Shown here one piece after another: positions 10,651 to 21,380 of a stretch of 64,000 nt of DNA. The DNA is from Sipunculus nudus (Eukaryota > Annelida > Sipuncula > Golfingiida > Sipunculidae), in the NCBI GenBank assembly GCA_026874595.1, contig CM049322.1, forward strand, positions 42,274,340 to 42,338,339, read 5' to 3'. The notes beneath the pieces are model-generated. The model made no database searches. It saw nothing but the letters and a program-made list of their open reading frames with translations, and was not told the origin of the DNA. Within the stretch, counting starts at the first letter, position 1. Every line of letters starts with the position of its first letter. The position numbers were made by a program, and so were the translations under genes.

Positions 10651-11136
10651 AAGTGGGAACGTGTAGAGAGATGTTATGTTATAAAAACTGGCACAGGTAA
10701 ATAGTGATATATGCTTCCTGACGCAATGTAGGAAACAAGATCTAATTCCCACATACTGTTTCTAGCATTATGGACTCTATACATTGTCGTTCCATCATAT
10801 ACACACAGTACAAGAGCCTGCCTGGCCGGTTCAGTGCGAGATATAAGGCAAGGCATGGACATCATTAGATAAAGGAGCCATATGTGAGACATAACACGGG
10901 CCGGCCAGCACGTCATGTTCACATCAATGTACTAGCCCATTCCTTCTCCATTACATGGAAGCGTTCACCTGTCAACGGCTGCATCAACAACAGTCCTGGC
11001 CATCCTTGTATATACAATGAAACAGCTCTATATTCCCTATGTCCGTGCATTAGCTCACAACAAAATATATAATACAGCATACATTGTGTGTTGGTACCTT
11101 GATTAAGATAATACATACGTTACACGTGCTACTTAC
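10651..11136. other. Upstream/intronic DNA, nothing firm
   Basis: If the minus-strand exon at 11137 is real, this is its first intron. Open frames on both strands lack splice support. Confidence 0.4.
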
Positions 11137-11176
11137 CGGCTGCTGCAGTCTGTCCACCAGTCTCTGTACTCAGCAT
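11137..11176 (-). CDS. Candidate first coding exon (MLSTETGGQTAAA...), minus strand
   Basis: On the minus strand an ATG at 11176 opens 13 codons (MLSTETGGQTAAA) plus one base. The consensus donor gtaagt follows at 11136. A TATATAA sits at 11234-11228, placing a start site near 11200 and leaving a short leader before the ATG. Alternatively the block could be an internal exon of up to 77 nt, since 'ctctgacctgcag' at 11214 upwards is a good acceptor and a second frame (WLITAARASAEAD...) stays open across it. The exon ends in phase 1. Later exons would lie to the left and I did not find them. Function unknown. Confidence 0.35.
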
Positions 11177-11227
11177 CAGCCTCAGCTGAAGCCCGAGCGG
11201 CTGTGATGAGCCACTGCAGGTCAGAGG

Positions 11228-11234
11228 TTATATA
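11228..11234 (-). promoter_or_regulatory. TATA box candidate
   Basis: TATATAA on the minus strand, about 52 nt upstream of the ATG at 11176. The spacing suits a short-leader transcript. Short AT motifs are frequent here, so the support comes only from the exon. Confidence 0.25.
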
Positions 11235-12015
11235 CATATTCATGACGGTCAATAGCCAGGTGCGTCTGCAGCGGCGTTGATGGTTAAGCTGGCTTTGTTG
11301 CACTGCGTGGCCTTGGCTTTTGTTGCATCCCCTCTCACAGTACTATATAGGCAAATCTAGCAGGGGTTCCCTCTCAGGTATATTGTTTTACACAAAATAG
11401 AGGGAGTAGGTGAAATGGAAACTTAAAGGGGTCTATTCCGATATATGATGTCTATTGTCTAAATATAATCTTGAACCTTTAATTAATAAACAAATAGGCC
11501 AGGAAACCTTGATCCAGCCGCAAACAGACTTTTCATCTAAATGTTTATAACGTGTTGCCCCCCCCCCATATTAATAATAAAAAATCAACTTTGAAATGGG
11601 ATTTCTGGCGGCAAGCCTGACGAACCCATTTTAGCGAGGGGTGTTTTGCAACTATCTTTCCCACATGTGCAACCGATCACATTAGGTTACGTGTTTTTTT
11701 CTGTTTTACTTTTTGTCAACATTGGTGCAAAGACAGTGTTTACTAACAGTTTGCAGATAGACAAGCTCATATATCCATCACGGGGGCATTATAAGAACTG
11801 TTCTCAACATGGAAATACATACAGATCATAAAAATATACGCAGAGTAAGCCAGAAATCACATTTTGTCTAAAGAAAATCGGATGAATAGCTGGCTTTAAT
11901 AAATAATAAATAATAATAATAATAAAAAATTGATAATGATAAATAACAAAAATCAGTGATATCAAAATATCAAATAATATGATCAATGAGTCCACATGAC
12001 CCAAGTCCAAGTACA
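11235..12015. other. Intergenic DNA, nothing recognised
   Basis: Holds a poly-C run near 11560 and an AT-rich (AATAAT)n patch near 11900-11935. No exon or repeat relative identified. Confidence 0.5.
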
Positions 12016-12240
12016 ACTCCAGTGGCGGATCAAGGGGGGAGGGAGAGAGGGTCAAGGGGGTCCTGAACCCCCCCCCCCCTTTTTGGAGCCGGAAAAAACC
12101 TTTATTTTAGGATTTCAAACCAAATTTTGCGACCCTGACCCCCTCATTCCCGGACCAGAGGACCTGTCTTTTAGGTTTTCTTTGAGTCTTCCTGGGCGTG
12201 ACCCTCCCCTTTCCAAAATCCTGGATCCACCCCATGCCAT
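12016..12240. mobile_element. Short element with GGATCC-type inverted ends
   Basis: Begins 'ccagtggcggatcaagggggg' and ends 'aatcctggatccacccc', an inverted pair of the kind GTGGCGGATCCAGGGG/CCCCTGGATCCGCC. Similar half-ends occur near 7697 and 14860, so the family is dispersed. The open frame across it reads as Pro/Gly-rich low complexity and is not a gene. The left end includes a G-run cluster (12034-12060) that fits the G-quadruplex pattern. Confidence 0.45.
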
Positions 12241-12584
12241 GCACAAAAGTCCATGTGCACCTTATTTGAATCGCAGTCATTTGCAAAAAGGGTCCATGTC
12301 CGAGTCAAATTTTAATCCCGATATTAAAATAAATTATTATGATATTATTTTTTGCATAGTTATGTTAGTTTGCACATTTTTATCTGAATTTTTAATCACA
12401 TTGAGCTCCTGATGCAGAACTAAAGTTTGGTAAATATTGTCTTAAAATGTAAAATTTTGTTTGTAGTTAGGACATGCATAAAAAGTCTTGTGAATATCTG
12501 ACAGCTATTTTACCTGCTGTACTCGAGATAAACTCGGCTTAATCTCTCTAGTTCGAGATAAACTCGGCTTAATCTCTCTAGTCC
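12241..12584. other. Flank of the GAGTCC-type repeat
   Basis: The 'gctcctgatgcagaactaaag' to 'aaaatgtaaa' stretch (about 12404-12455) resembles 38860-38915, where another GAGTCC repeat lies, so both are parts of one larger dispersed family. A 30-bp unit (gagataaactcggcttaatc) is duplicated at about 12525-12584. Confidence 0.5.
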
Positions 12585-12800
12585 GAGTCCAGGAGTCTCG
12601 ATTCCAATTCCGAGTCCAGGAGTCTCGATTCTAAGTCCGAGTCCAGGAGTCTCGATTCCAAGTCCGAGTCCAGGAGTCTTGATTCCAAGTCCGAGTCCAG
12701 GATTCTCGATTCCAAGTCCGAGTCCAGGATTCTCGATTCCAAGTCCGAGTCCAGGATTCTCGATTCCAAGTCCGAGTCCAGGAATCTCGATTCAAATTCC
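12585..12800. repeat. 27-bp minisatellite, eight units
   Basis: GAGTCCAGG begins at 12585, 12612, 12639, 12666, 12693, 12720, 12747 and 12774, an exact 27-bp period. Because 27 is a multiple of three, the minus strand stays open and would read a nine-residue repeat (DSDLESRIL). I regard the frame as a by-product: no promoter, splice or family support. Related GAGTCC-rich DNA is at 37605-37985 and 38678-39110. Confidence 0.9.
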
Positions 12801-12835
12801 GAATCCGAATCCCTGAAAGGTGGACTCGAGGCGGG

Positions 12836-13522
12836 TCTCGTGTCCATGTGCTGAGCTTATATAGTCTTCCGTAATTGAATATTATGTATTTTGTTTTTAA
12901 ATTTTATCATGCATTTTTTTTTCTGGAAAGTTTTAACTGAAAAAGGGATGGATCTCAGAATGATTGTGAAAAGGAAAATCTCAATCTTATTCTTTTTCTC
13001 TGCGACAACCTAAAAGTTCTGTTGTTTATTTACAGAGGAAACCACGGAAAATTTACTCATATTTTTGTATAATTAACACCCTAAAGATGTATAATAAGCA
13101 TCAATCCTCACAAAAAAATTAACACCAAATGCACCAGAACACTAGTATTCCATGTATACCCAGGTTAATTTTGCCCCAGATTATCTAAATATGACATATA
13201 CATGGCTTGTCCTTTCCGGCCCTTAGTAGAGAGTGTCGGACTCATTGCATATATCTATAGTACAAAACAGAAACATGGCTCTCACTAAGTCACTCTCAAA
13301 ACACGCTAACCCGCAGGTAGAGCACGGGGATTCCATGCAAGATGCGCCACTTTTATTTGCGCTATACTCTTTGTTACGCCACTGTCAGATGCGTAACTGC
13401 TAAGTGCGTCAAATTATAGTTGCGCGACATGCCATATCCCTAACAAAGCTCTAATACGCCATATGGAGTTATATTTCGTTTTGTCAAAGTAATTGTTAAT
13501 CTGTATCACACGGACCCCTCGG
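12836..13522. other. Intergenic DNA, nothing recognised
   Basis: No exon, RNA or repeat relative identified. Confidence 0.5.
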
Positions 13523-13531
13523 CACACACAC

Positions 13532-13592
<61 letters not shown>
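13523..13592. repeat. (CA)n(TA)n microsatellite
   Basis: CA run to about 13543, short CATA transition, then TA run. Confidence 0.97.
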
Positions 13593-13596
<4 letters not shown>

Positions 13597-14218
13597 CAAC
13601 AAATTACAAGAAAGAAGCCCTGTTAATTTTGAGCGACACAAGCGCGGTTGATCGCCAAGACGGAGTCGCCCATCTGGACAAGAATAAACACACTTCAAGT
13701 GTAAATAAAATATCATGAAAGCTGAATAAAAGGTATCAAGGTCGATATTTGTTACGTTATTTTATCTGGCTTTCGGGAGCGATACCACTTGTTGACGTAC
13801 ACAGTTGATATGTGTAAATGACCGGTGTTGTTATAGTTATTATTAATAAAGTGGTCAGATTTGATATCTGATATTATTCGTGCAATATCTATAGTGACTT
13901 TTTTTTTAAATAATATGTCAGATATGACATGATTTCATTGATTAACAAGAAACCCCTCACCAAATTGGCTGATACATGACCCGGAACCCTGTGAAGTTCG
14001 GTCTTTGTACAAAAATGAGGAAGTGTCTGGGCGGTCTATTGTTAAAGAGCTCATTAAATGATTATGAACCGATAAACACCCGTACTTGTTTTAACTCTGA
14101 TGTAATAACATCAGCGTGGTCAGGTTTTCATAGTTTTGTTATTACGGGACAATAAACGTGTTGTTGTTTATTTTTTAATCTCATTATTATTATAAAAAAA
14201 TAATATAGCTTCATGTAA
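13593..14218. other. Intergenic DNA, nothing recognised
   Basis: No coding or repeat evidence found up to the transposon edge at 14219. Confidence 0.5.
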
Positions 14219-15756
14219 GGTGGCTGATTTAGGACACAGAAAAAAAAATATTTATCTCGAGATCTCGAGATAACATCTCGAGATCTCGACATAGAATTTC
14301 GCAAAAAAAAAAAAAAAATTTAGGAAGCAGTATACGTTAAGAGTGCTTACTATTGCAATTATAAAACAAAGACCATGTATACTGTGTTTAACTGAACGGT
14401 AATACAATATAATTAATTTAAAATCAATCAAGTTTGTATATTCCCTGAGATAAGGCGAGTTAAAGATAAGTTCAATATAAATTCAATATTTAATTATTCA
14501 TATCCGTAAGGAAGATGTCAAAGCCTAAAGAATCTGAAACATTCTACCTGAACGGCGGATTCGGAGCCATGTCTGTTAAATCACTCAAATAGAAATGTTT
14601 AGGTCTGCATGCATGCATTGTGGGTACCTTATTATTTTAAGAATACAAACAAATATGAGATTCTTATAGAAACACGCTTTTTGTATAATTTCTTTCAGCT
14701 TTTTTTTTTTTATTGAAATGGTGTGTTGTTTTATGGAACATGTATTAGACCATCATAAATTAAGATATGCTAAAACTGATTACTGTGTTTTCGGGTAGGT
14801 ACACTGGGGGGGGGGGGGGGTCGGGGAGGGGCGTTGCTTCAGCCCCTAAAGCCCAAGTCTTGATCCACTATAGCTCTTACTATAGCTCAGATTAATTTAA
14901 TCAACCTATCTTCATAAATGTTTTATATTCATAAATAAACGGTTTAAAATTTCGATCATCTCTCATCATGATTTTCCTTCAGCAAAATCCTCTGCTTTGG
15001 TCTTAAAGTCGCTATTCACCTGCCTTATTTATAGAATCTTTGTAATATAGGCTAACTCTGTATATACATATTAAAGAAGTGAAAGTAATCATAAACATAA
15101 TCTAGGTAAACATAATCTATTAACCTTTCACAAAAATGAGCCAATGCCATGGGTAAAGGCGGTGTCTTTGTCTATATCCACGTTTTTTTATAACATGGGT
15201 CGGGGGGGGGGGGTGCAAAAATTGCCACCGATCGTAATAGATTGAGGTCCGGCAGAAACATCTGGCTTCAATTCAGAGATTATACAGATTTCTGTAAATT
15301 ACAAATACTGCATTGCTTCACATGCTCTAACGAATATCAACTAGTGATCTTTCAATAACTCGGTTACATGTTTTTATCTGTATGTTAACACTTGCTCAAG
15401 TGCCATGTATACAAGTAGCCTTTAGATAAAATGTTTATACGTCAAAGTGGCGTTATAAGACCCATTCCCAGCTGGGGTTTCTTCCTAAATTTTTTTTTTT
15501 GCTTCCTAATTTTTTTTTTTTGCTTCCTAAAATATTTTTTTTGCTTCCTAAAAATTTTTTTTTTGCTTTCAAAAATTTTATTTTATGCTTCCTAAATTTT
15601 TTTTTGTTGCTTCCAAAAATTTTTTTTTTGCTTCCTAAAAATTTGTTGTTTGCTTCCTAATTTTTTTATTTTGCGAAATTCTATGTCGAGATCTCGAGAT
15701 GTTATCTCGAGATCACGAGATAAATATTTTTTTTTCTGTGTCCTAAATCAGCCACC
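14219..15756. mobile_element. 1.54-kb non-autonomous element with ~108-bp TIRs
   Basis: The left end (14219-14328: ggtggctgatttaggacaca onward) and the right end (15650-15756) are almost exact reverse complements. Both include a run of CTCGAGAT/ATCTCGAG palindromes ('tatttatctcgagatctcga') and 'tagaatttcgcaaaa'. The bases outside are TA-containing on both sides (gTAa / gTAttc), consistent with a TA duplication. The interior encodes no recognisable transposase, so it depends on a partner in trans. The inner part of the right TIR is expanded into a tandem array (15481-15667). Confidence 0.85.
15481..15667 (+). repeat. 21-bp tandem array grown from the inner TIR end
   Basis: Nine units of (g)cttcctaaa followed by a T-run start at about 15481, 15501, 15522, 15543, 15565, 15587, 15609, 15630 and 15651. 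The left TIR has the same unit once, inverted (A-run, then 'tttaggaagc' at 14318-14328). The array therefore looks like local amplification of one TIR segment. Confidence 0.85.
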
Positions 15757-17699
15757 GTATTCATGTGGTTAATATTAATATTAATTCAGAACTGCATACC
15801 GTTTTTTTTTTTCGAATATGGTCAGGATTTTCGTTGCTAATAATCCATTCTACATTTCAGACATTTCAACCATGCACACTTTAATGTACGTATGCCATGT
15901 GCACGATTTATATTGTTCCAAAACATGCAAAAGACGGAATGGTACCCTGTGGCATTTCATATATGTGGATATTGATGTCTTTGTGTGTCAATATAAAATT
16001 TGTATTGATTTGCCGTATTTGCTATCGTTAGGTATACCAGCCCGTGTCATTAAAATATTGTAAAATCCAGCAGTCACTAAATTTATCTGTATAATTATTC
16101 TTTTGAAGTCGAATTCAAATATATAAATAAATGCTTGAAATATCACTGCCACTAAGACACAAAATAAACTAATTTGACCGTTCACAAATAAAAGTGAAGC
16201 ATCTGTCATGACACTGCCGCACGGGATCGAAATGGAAAACAATGTTACAATAATATTTCATGCAACAGACCAATTAAACAACCAATGGTTCATATATTTC
16301 TATTCATTATGTTTATCAGGAAATCTAGCATGCAAACATGTTACTCTTGCTACGAATGTTGGTGTATATATATATATATCGTATCATGGACATAAGTACA
16401 TCTGTGTACTTTCTTCATTCGAACGGTTACTTGATAGATATTTATGCGTTCAATATTGTATTAATTATTGTACTTTTTAAGTACAACAGTCACGATAATG
16501 ACGAACAGTGACGACAGACACTGATGGTGGTGGACCGTGTACTGATGACCGTGAAGAATGACATCTCGCTGATGAACAATGACGAGGTAGTGATGAACAT
16601 CGCAATATGCATGATGACGAACACTAAATATATAATGACAATCACATGTTAGGGAATGATGAATATGTCAATGTGTTTGTATGTCACGATTCCGGTGCCT
16701 GGATTTCGCAGCGTGAAAGAGGAGCTTTAATTTGCTCAAATGGAACGTCATTGAAGTTATTCGGTTCATTCTCTCTCCAGTCAAATGCAACAAGTCAGAT
16801 TAGTTAATAATGTTCCTGTCTACACACGGACCCGGGAAAAGAATGAACAAGAACCTAATGCGGCAGTTGTTTCAATGGATATCAATATTTCATCAGCTAT
16901 AGTAAACAACTAAATATAGGTTCACTTGTTCAGTTTGATGAAACTATAGTATTTCTATAGCTGTATGTATTTATATATATTTATACAGCTGTATTTACAC
17001 TATAATCGTCACTACACTGACGCATTTGTACAAAACAACAGAATACATTTACCTTTAAAAAGAAAAAAAAATTTTTACCTTGTTACATTACACCATTGAC
17101 CATCGTTATTCAAGTGTTACATTATCTTCGCAAGGTGTGCAAGTATTTTTTTTATTGGTTTTATTGTTTGTATATTTAATATTTTATTATGGATATATTA
17201 TTTTGATGCGAATTAGTGCAGGGTCATGGTTACCAACAAAGATATGACTGCCAACTTCGTTGGACCAGGATATTCATTTATTTCGGCTTTGTGTTTATCA
17301 AAACAATTAGAAAAAAAATATATTCTGTAACATGGCACATTTTGTGGCCATTGGATCCAGGGTCTTCTTTGTTTTGTTTTTCTTTTGCAATCTTTGGCAA
17401 AAAAATGAGGTTATTGTTCATTATCAGACATCATTTATTCTTTAAGCAATCATACTAAAGTATTTGATTCCATGCAGACCAGCTGTGACACAGGGAGCAC
17501 GTCTTGCTTAATATTTGCAGCTGGATGTACAACGCAATACCACGCTCTCATTGGTCTGATTTCAATGCTATACTCTGCGCTCCCCCTGGTGGTCAGACTC
17601 ATAAGATCTTGCTATACAAAGCAGCGGTTAATTATAGCCAGGGAGATCTGGGACGACTCTAGTATATAACCGTTGCACAATGAGCGTAGGACAGTGGGT
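15757..17699. other. AT-rich intergenic DNA
   Basis: A degenerate GATGAC/AATGACGA-rich patch at about 16490-16625 looks like an eroded tandem repeat. Several open frames of 80-90 codons have no domain, promoter or splice support. Confidence 0.5.
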
Positions 17700-18960
17700 C
17701 CTTTGTCATATGACATTAGTTCATTAGTTGAAGAGTCATAAGTTCCTATATTTTGGCCAAGGAGAAAATTTCATGACCTTTTGACCCCTGATGACCTCAA
17801 TACTGACCTAATTTGTATATTCTATATATCATCGGAAAGAGTTTTGCAAGAGAAATAATATGATGTGTCATTTGTTGTTCTATGTAACATATATTTTGAG
17901 TTATGGTAACTTACGTCTCCTCTACCCCCTAACATGTATGACCACATTTTCAGTTGGCATAGTTCAAATAACACCCAAGATCCACTACTGAGTCCCACTT
18001 TATGCAATTTTAAAATCCTTAAAATCAAAGTATATGTATACAAAGTGTAGCAATAAGAACAAGTGACCCATGGGTCATGACGCTCAGCTGACAAGCATGA
18101 CCTGTATTTAAAGCGTTCCCCAACACCTGTCCTGATATGGTATCAAAGGGCAAGCATAACAATAATTGCATAACTATAACATTATATGTGAACTGTTAGA
18201 TTAATATTTAAGTGAAGGTCTTATATCAATTAACTGAGTGAAACAGATGGAAAGTATAGATTGAAAAGTTTGCCTGAAAATGACTCTACGCAAGATGAGG
18301 GTGCTGTGAACTTGACCTTTGACCTCAAAATCAACAGGTCTTTTCCCCTGTTGGCAGAGAAGCGATATCAGTGCTGAAAGGTTTGGAATGAAAGGTCTAG
18401 CTTAAAATGTGTCCACAACCTTTTCAAAGAAGTGGATCCTGTGACCCTGACCTTTGAGCTTGTGACCTCAACATCTATAGGATTCTTCTCCCAATTATAG
18501 TAGGTGAGCTATATGTGAAAGATCAAAGAATTGGGATGAAAGGTTTGGCTTAAAATGCATCCACAGGCTTTTCAAAGAAGTTGGTTCTGTGACCTTGACC
18601 TTTGACCTTGTGACCTCAAAATAGTTATGGTTCTTCCTCTGTTGGTAGGTGAGCTGTATGTGAAAGATGGAAGGTTTGGGATTAAAATTTTGGCTAAAAG
18701 AATTATTTCTGGGGGGTGCAAACACACCCCATAACTTTTAGAATATAGGTCGCAGTGACCTAATTTCAGGTTTGCAAGGAGATCTTTTTAGAACCTCTAA
18801 GACTGCATAGGGTTCATGACCTTAGCCCCTACGGTTACGATTTGTGCCCTGCTAACGGCCGGACGGCCGGCCGGCCGGACGGAAGGACGACGGACAAAGA
18901 CCCATCGCTATAGCCCAGCATGACTGAAAGTCAGCTGAGCTAAAAAGTAGGTTTGGCTGA
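17700..18960. repeat. Dispersed repeat rich in nuclear-receptor-type motifs, copy 2
   Basis: Same family as 1-845. It has perfect TGACCT-T-TGACCT motifs at 18313-18325 and 18596-18608, plus near matches around 17775 and 18445. A GC-rich end 'cggccggacggccggccgg' near 18857 is followed by 'gaaagtcagctgagcta', which is shared with the copy ending at 48075. Confidence 0.75.
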
Positions 18961-19034
18961 TTGGTGGGGAGGGGTCAAGGTGGGTCCCACCAGCCCACGG
19001 ACTATATCTCAAAGGCACGATCTGCATATTTATA

Positions 19035-19330
19035 AGCGGCAGCTTGCCACCAAAACGTCGATTTTTAATTAACTAAAGACGTCAAGGTGGCGGTACAAGC
19101 TATAGGATTCGGATCAGTTCCAGTATAAATAGATGAGCACGCTATTTCTAACAGTACTTTTTCATTTTCATCTGCTTGTCGATCCGTCATTTTCCCCGAG
19201 AACAGGGAAAAGTGGCGTTATTCTGTTTAGAAAAATAATAAATATTACATTCACGGTTAACTGACGTGTATTCATGGAGCAGTTGTTAATAACGAGGCTG
19301 GTTTTACTTGGGAGGTCTGCCTCTCATATA
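19035..19330 (-). repeat. Dispersed repeat with exon-like block, minus copy
   Basis: Reverse complement of the family seen at 27040-27400 and 27850-28225. On the minus strand a splice-acceptor-like 'tatttttctaaacag' is followed by an ATG that opens 42 codons. The peptide includes RQADENEKVLLEIAC and TDPNPIACTATL before a TAA. The other two copies keep the same peptide in part but are frameshifted or deleted. This may be an exon of a gene spread as retro- or transposon-carried copies. Function not recognised. Confidence 0.5.
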
Positions 19331-19335
19331 AGCCT

Positions 19336-19440
19336 CTGATGTCAAATACTACCACACAGTAATTATTTTGTTCCGACCCTTTGAATGGGTGTTCTATTAT
19401 GATTTGTATCCTGTCTTGCAGGGCCCTATCACTTTATTTG
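19336..19440 (+). repeat. Dispersed repeat fragment shared with 47870-47985
   Basis: 'gtcaaatactaccacacag', 'ctttgaatgggtgttc' and 'ttatgatttg' recur in the same order at 47870-47985, where they lie inside the receptor-motif repeat. Confidence 0.7.
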
Positions 19441-19727
19441 AAAAAAGGCCTGAATGTTTTGGCTACCTGTAGAATAGCACATAATATTATTATTACATTT
19501 GCTGGCTATTCTATATATCTGCGGTTTCTACGTAATCATGTGTTTTCTATTTGGATAATGGGGGAGCATCAGACATATTTATTTACACAAACGAAATGCT
19601 TATGTTTTTATAAGCACTTGTTTTTTAAATTCACAGTAACATCACTCCCGAAACATGAAGTGTACTATATTTGAGTGAATTTCCAGTTGCTTAGTGCCAA
19701 ACTCGGGGAAACAGTTGTTATTATTTT

Positions 19728-19764
<37 letters not shown>

Positions 19765-20224
19765 ACCTAACCCAGGCACATTATTGTTGTTCAAACTTCC
19801 ATGTTGTACCACTGTTGCGGCAAGATCCATTGATCAAAACCTAAATTTAAATATAATAATAATATGTGGTAATGTGGTTGCTGTTTGTTCGCGAGAGTTT
19901 TACTTTTGCGAAATTTGCTTATTTGAATTAATCATGGAATATGAAACCATGGAGAATTGGATGCTTCATCAACTAAAATAAACAAAAGGGGATGATGCAT
20001 CTGCCCAAACCTCTGAAAACACGGGTCATTAATAAGCAACCTAATTTTTGCATGGATTCAAACCCAGCATATATGCAAACACGATTTCCTGCGGTAGTAA
20101 CCGCGGTAATATCGACTTTGACACAGGTCATAGTAGAATGATTGTGACAGTAATGGGTTATGCACAGTGTGATTTATCTTTTTTTTATGATAAACACAAG
20201 TACTTAGGTATTTAGATATTATAA
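19441..20224. other. Intergenic DNA with a (TA)n run
   Basis: A TA tract at about 19726-19761. Otherwise no gene or repeat recognised. Confidence 0.5.
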
Positions 20225-20475
20225 GTTCTGACGCAATTGCGAAAATGAAACCGTTGCGAAACGTTCCAAATGAGGAAATCTCGAAATTTCAGCCTCGCGA
20301 ATGTAAATTCACCATAGTAAAAGTAAACGTAACAAATTTAAGTGCAAGAAGGTCACACGGGTTAATATATACAGCAAGCAGCGACCTGTCGCTTGGCGGT
20401 CTTCTTTCCCTAATGACAAAACCGGCCCCGATGGGTCCTTCATATAAACACGTGTGCTTATCATAAAAAATTAGG
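20225..20475 (+). repeat. Dispersed repeat pair, member 1
   Basis: Shares 'aatatacagcaagcagcgac', 'ggcggtcttc', 'ttgacaaaaccngcccc' and 'gtgtgcttatcat' with 24240-24480 in the same orientation. Copies are diverged by indels. No coding function is inferred despite a 73-codon open frame. Confidence 0.7.
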
Positions 20476-20931
20476 AAGTAGCTAAACAGCCGGCAGGAAA
20501 AATACACCTTGCCGACAGTCTAGCCCACATAACCGGCTGAACTGTCGGCACGTGAATGCATGCTCTATTTCAGAGTTTCAGTGTGATACTCCGCATACTT
20601 TCCATTATTATTTTTACAATGAGCTGACAATACACTGAGTGCTGACTTGCCAAACTGGGTATATTGCTGGTCTATATGTAAGAATACCAGTTGGTGTGGA
20701 TATTTCTTGCATCATCTCACAACGCAATAGGCTCAACAGACCATTTATCTGACATATCCTGAGTTATATGTGTTCAAACACTATAAGTACTTGTTTACTC
20801 ATAACCACACTATTGTATAAACAGTCGTTATGCTTCACACTTGATTTACTTTAATAAAAAAATCTGCATATCCTTTGATATGGTATCTAATGAGTTGTTT
20901 GTGCTTTCACACATTACCAAATGTCTGCTCA

Positions 20932-20933
<2 letters not shown>

Positions 20934-20982
<49 letters not shown>

Positions 20983-21001
20983 TATATATATATATATATA
21001 T
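20934..21001. repeat. (TA)n microsatellite
   Basis: Nearly pure TA immediately beside the hammerhead-bearing insertion that starts at 21002. Confidence 0.97.
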
Positions 21002-21024
21002 GTTAAGGTATGTGATGAATCTGG

Positions 21025-21065
21025 GTCAAGACCGTCGGTTTCGCCTCGTCGGCTCGTCAGGTGAC
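21025..21065 (-). ncRNA. Hammerhead ribozyme (type I, minimal stem III)
   Basis: Read on the minus strand: stem I strand GTCAC, core CTGACGA, stem II GCC/GGC closing a GACGA loop, core GAA, stem III ACC/GGT with a GAC triloop, cleavage-site C (GUC triplet), then stem I return strand TTGAC. All invariant core positions are present. The first stem I pair is broken (C:T) in this copy, but the partner copy at 21320-21344 has GTGAC and would restore it. The three-pair stem III with a GAC loop also occurs in the ribozymes at 45622-45743. Cleavage would fall after minus-strand position 21030. Confidence 0.7.
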
Positions 21066-21319
21066 TGAAATTCAATAGCTGCGATATTGGTTTTTATAAT
21101 TTCTTTTTAGCACGGTTGGGTGCCCTAGGACCATGGCGGCAGGTGGAAACAATTTCCGAACGTTTGTTCAAAAGGTTCTTATGTTTTGAGCTTATCATTG
21201 CTAGTTTCTCTGCCAAACTAAGATTGCACTAACGTGAAGAGGTCATAAATGTGTTTGACTGCTGGGTTATAGACCAGGTGATAGTGAAGCTTTGTTGCTT
21301 GTCTTTCAGTTGAATTTCA

Positions 21320-21344
21320 GTCACCTGAAACCGGCGGTCGTGAC
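21320..21344 (+). pseudogene. Hammerhead derivative lacking stem II
   Basis: Plus strand GTCAC-CTGA directly joined to AACC-GGC-GGTC-GTGAC. Stem I (GTCAC/GTGAC) and stem III are intact, but the CGA, the whole of stem II and the following GA are missing relative to the copy at 21025. It cannot form the catalytic core. It is a deletion derivative of the same motif. Confidence 0.7.
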
Positions 21345-21380
21345 CCAGATTCATCACACACCTTAACATATCATGCTCTG

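Larger units (their letters stand above)
21002..21380. mobile_element. Penelope-like footprint: inverted hammerhead-bearing ends
   Basis: The left segment (about 21002-21076, gttaaggtatgtgatgaatc) reappears inverted at about 21308-21368 (gattcatcacacaccttaac). About 230 bp lie between them. The left copy carries a complete hammerhead core on the minus strand. The right copy carries the same motif on the plus strand with its stem II region deleted. A (TA)n tract abuts the left copy. Penelope-like retroelements are known to carry hammerhead motifs in their terminal repeats and often insert at (TA)n. The assignment is inference because no reverse transcriptase remains. Confidence 0.6.

Noticed and set aside
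11617-11645. CTGACGA as another hammerhead core
   Set aside because: No GAAA strand follows at a workable distance and no stem I partner exists.
12011-12412. Pro/Gly-rich 138-codon open frame
   Set aside because: It crosses poly-C/poly-G runs and the GGATCC-type inverted ends of a short element, so it is not a protein gene.
12578-12847. A protein of DSDLESRIL repeats on the minus strand
   Set aside because: The 27-bp period keeps any frame open. No splice or promoter support, and the unit is part of a dispersed repeat.
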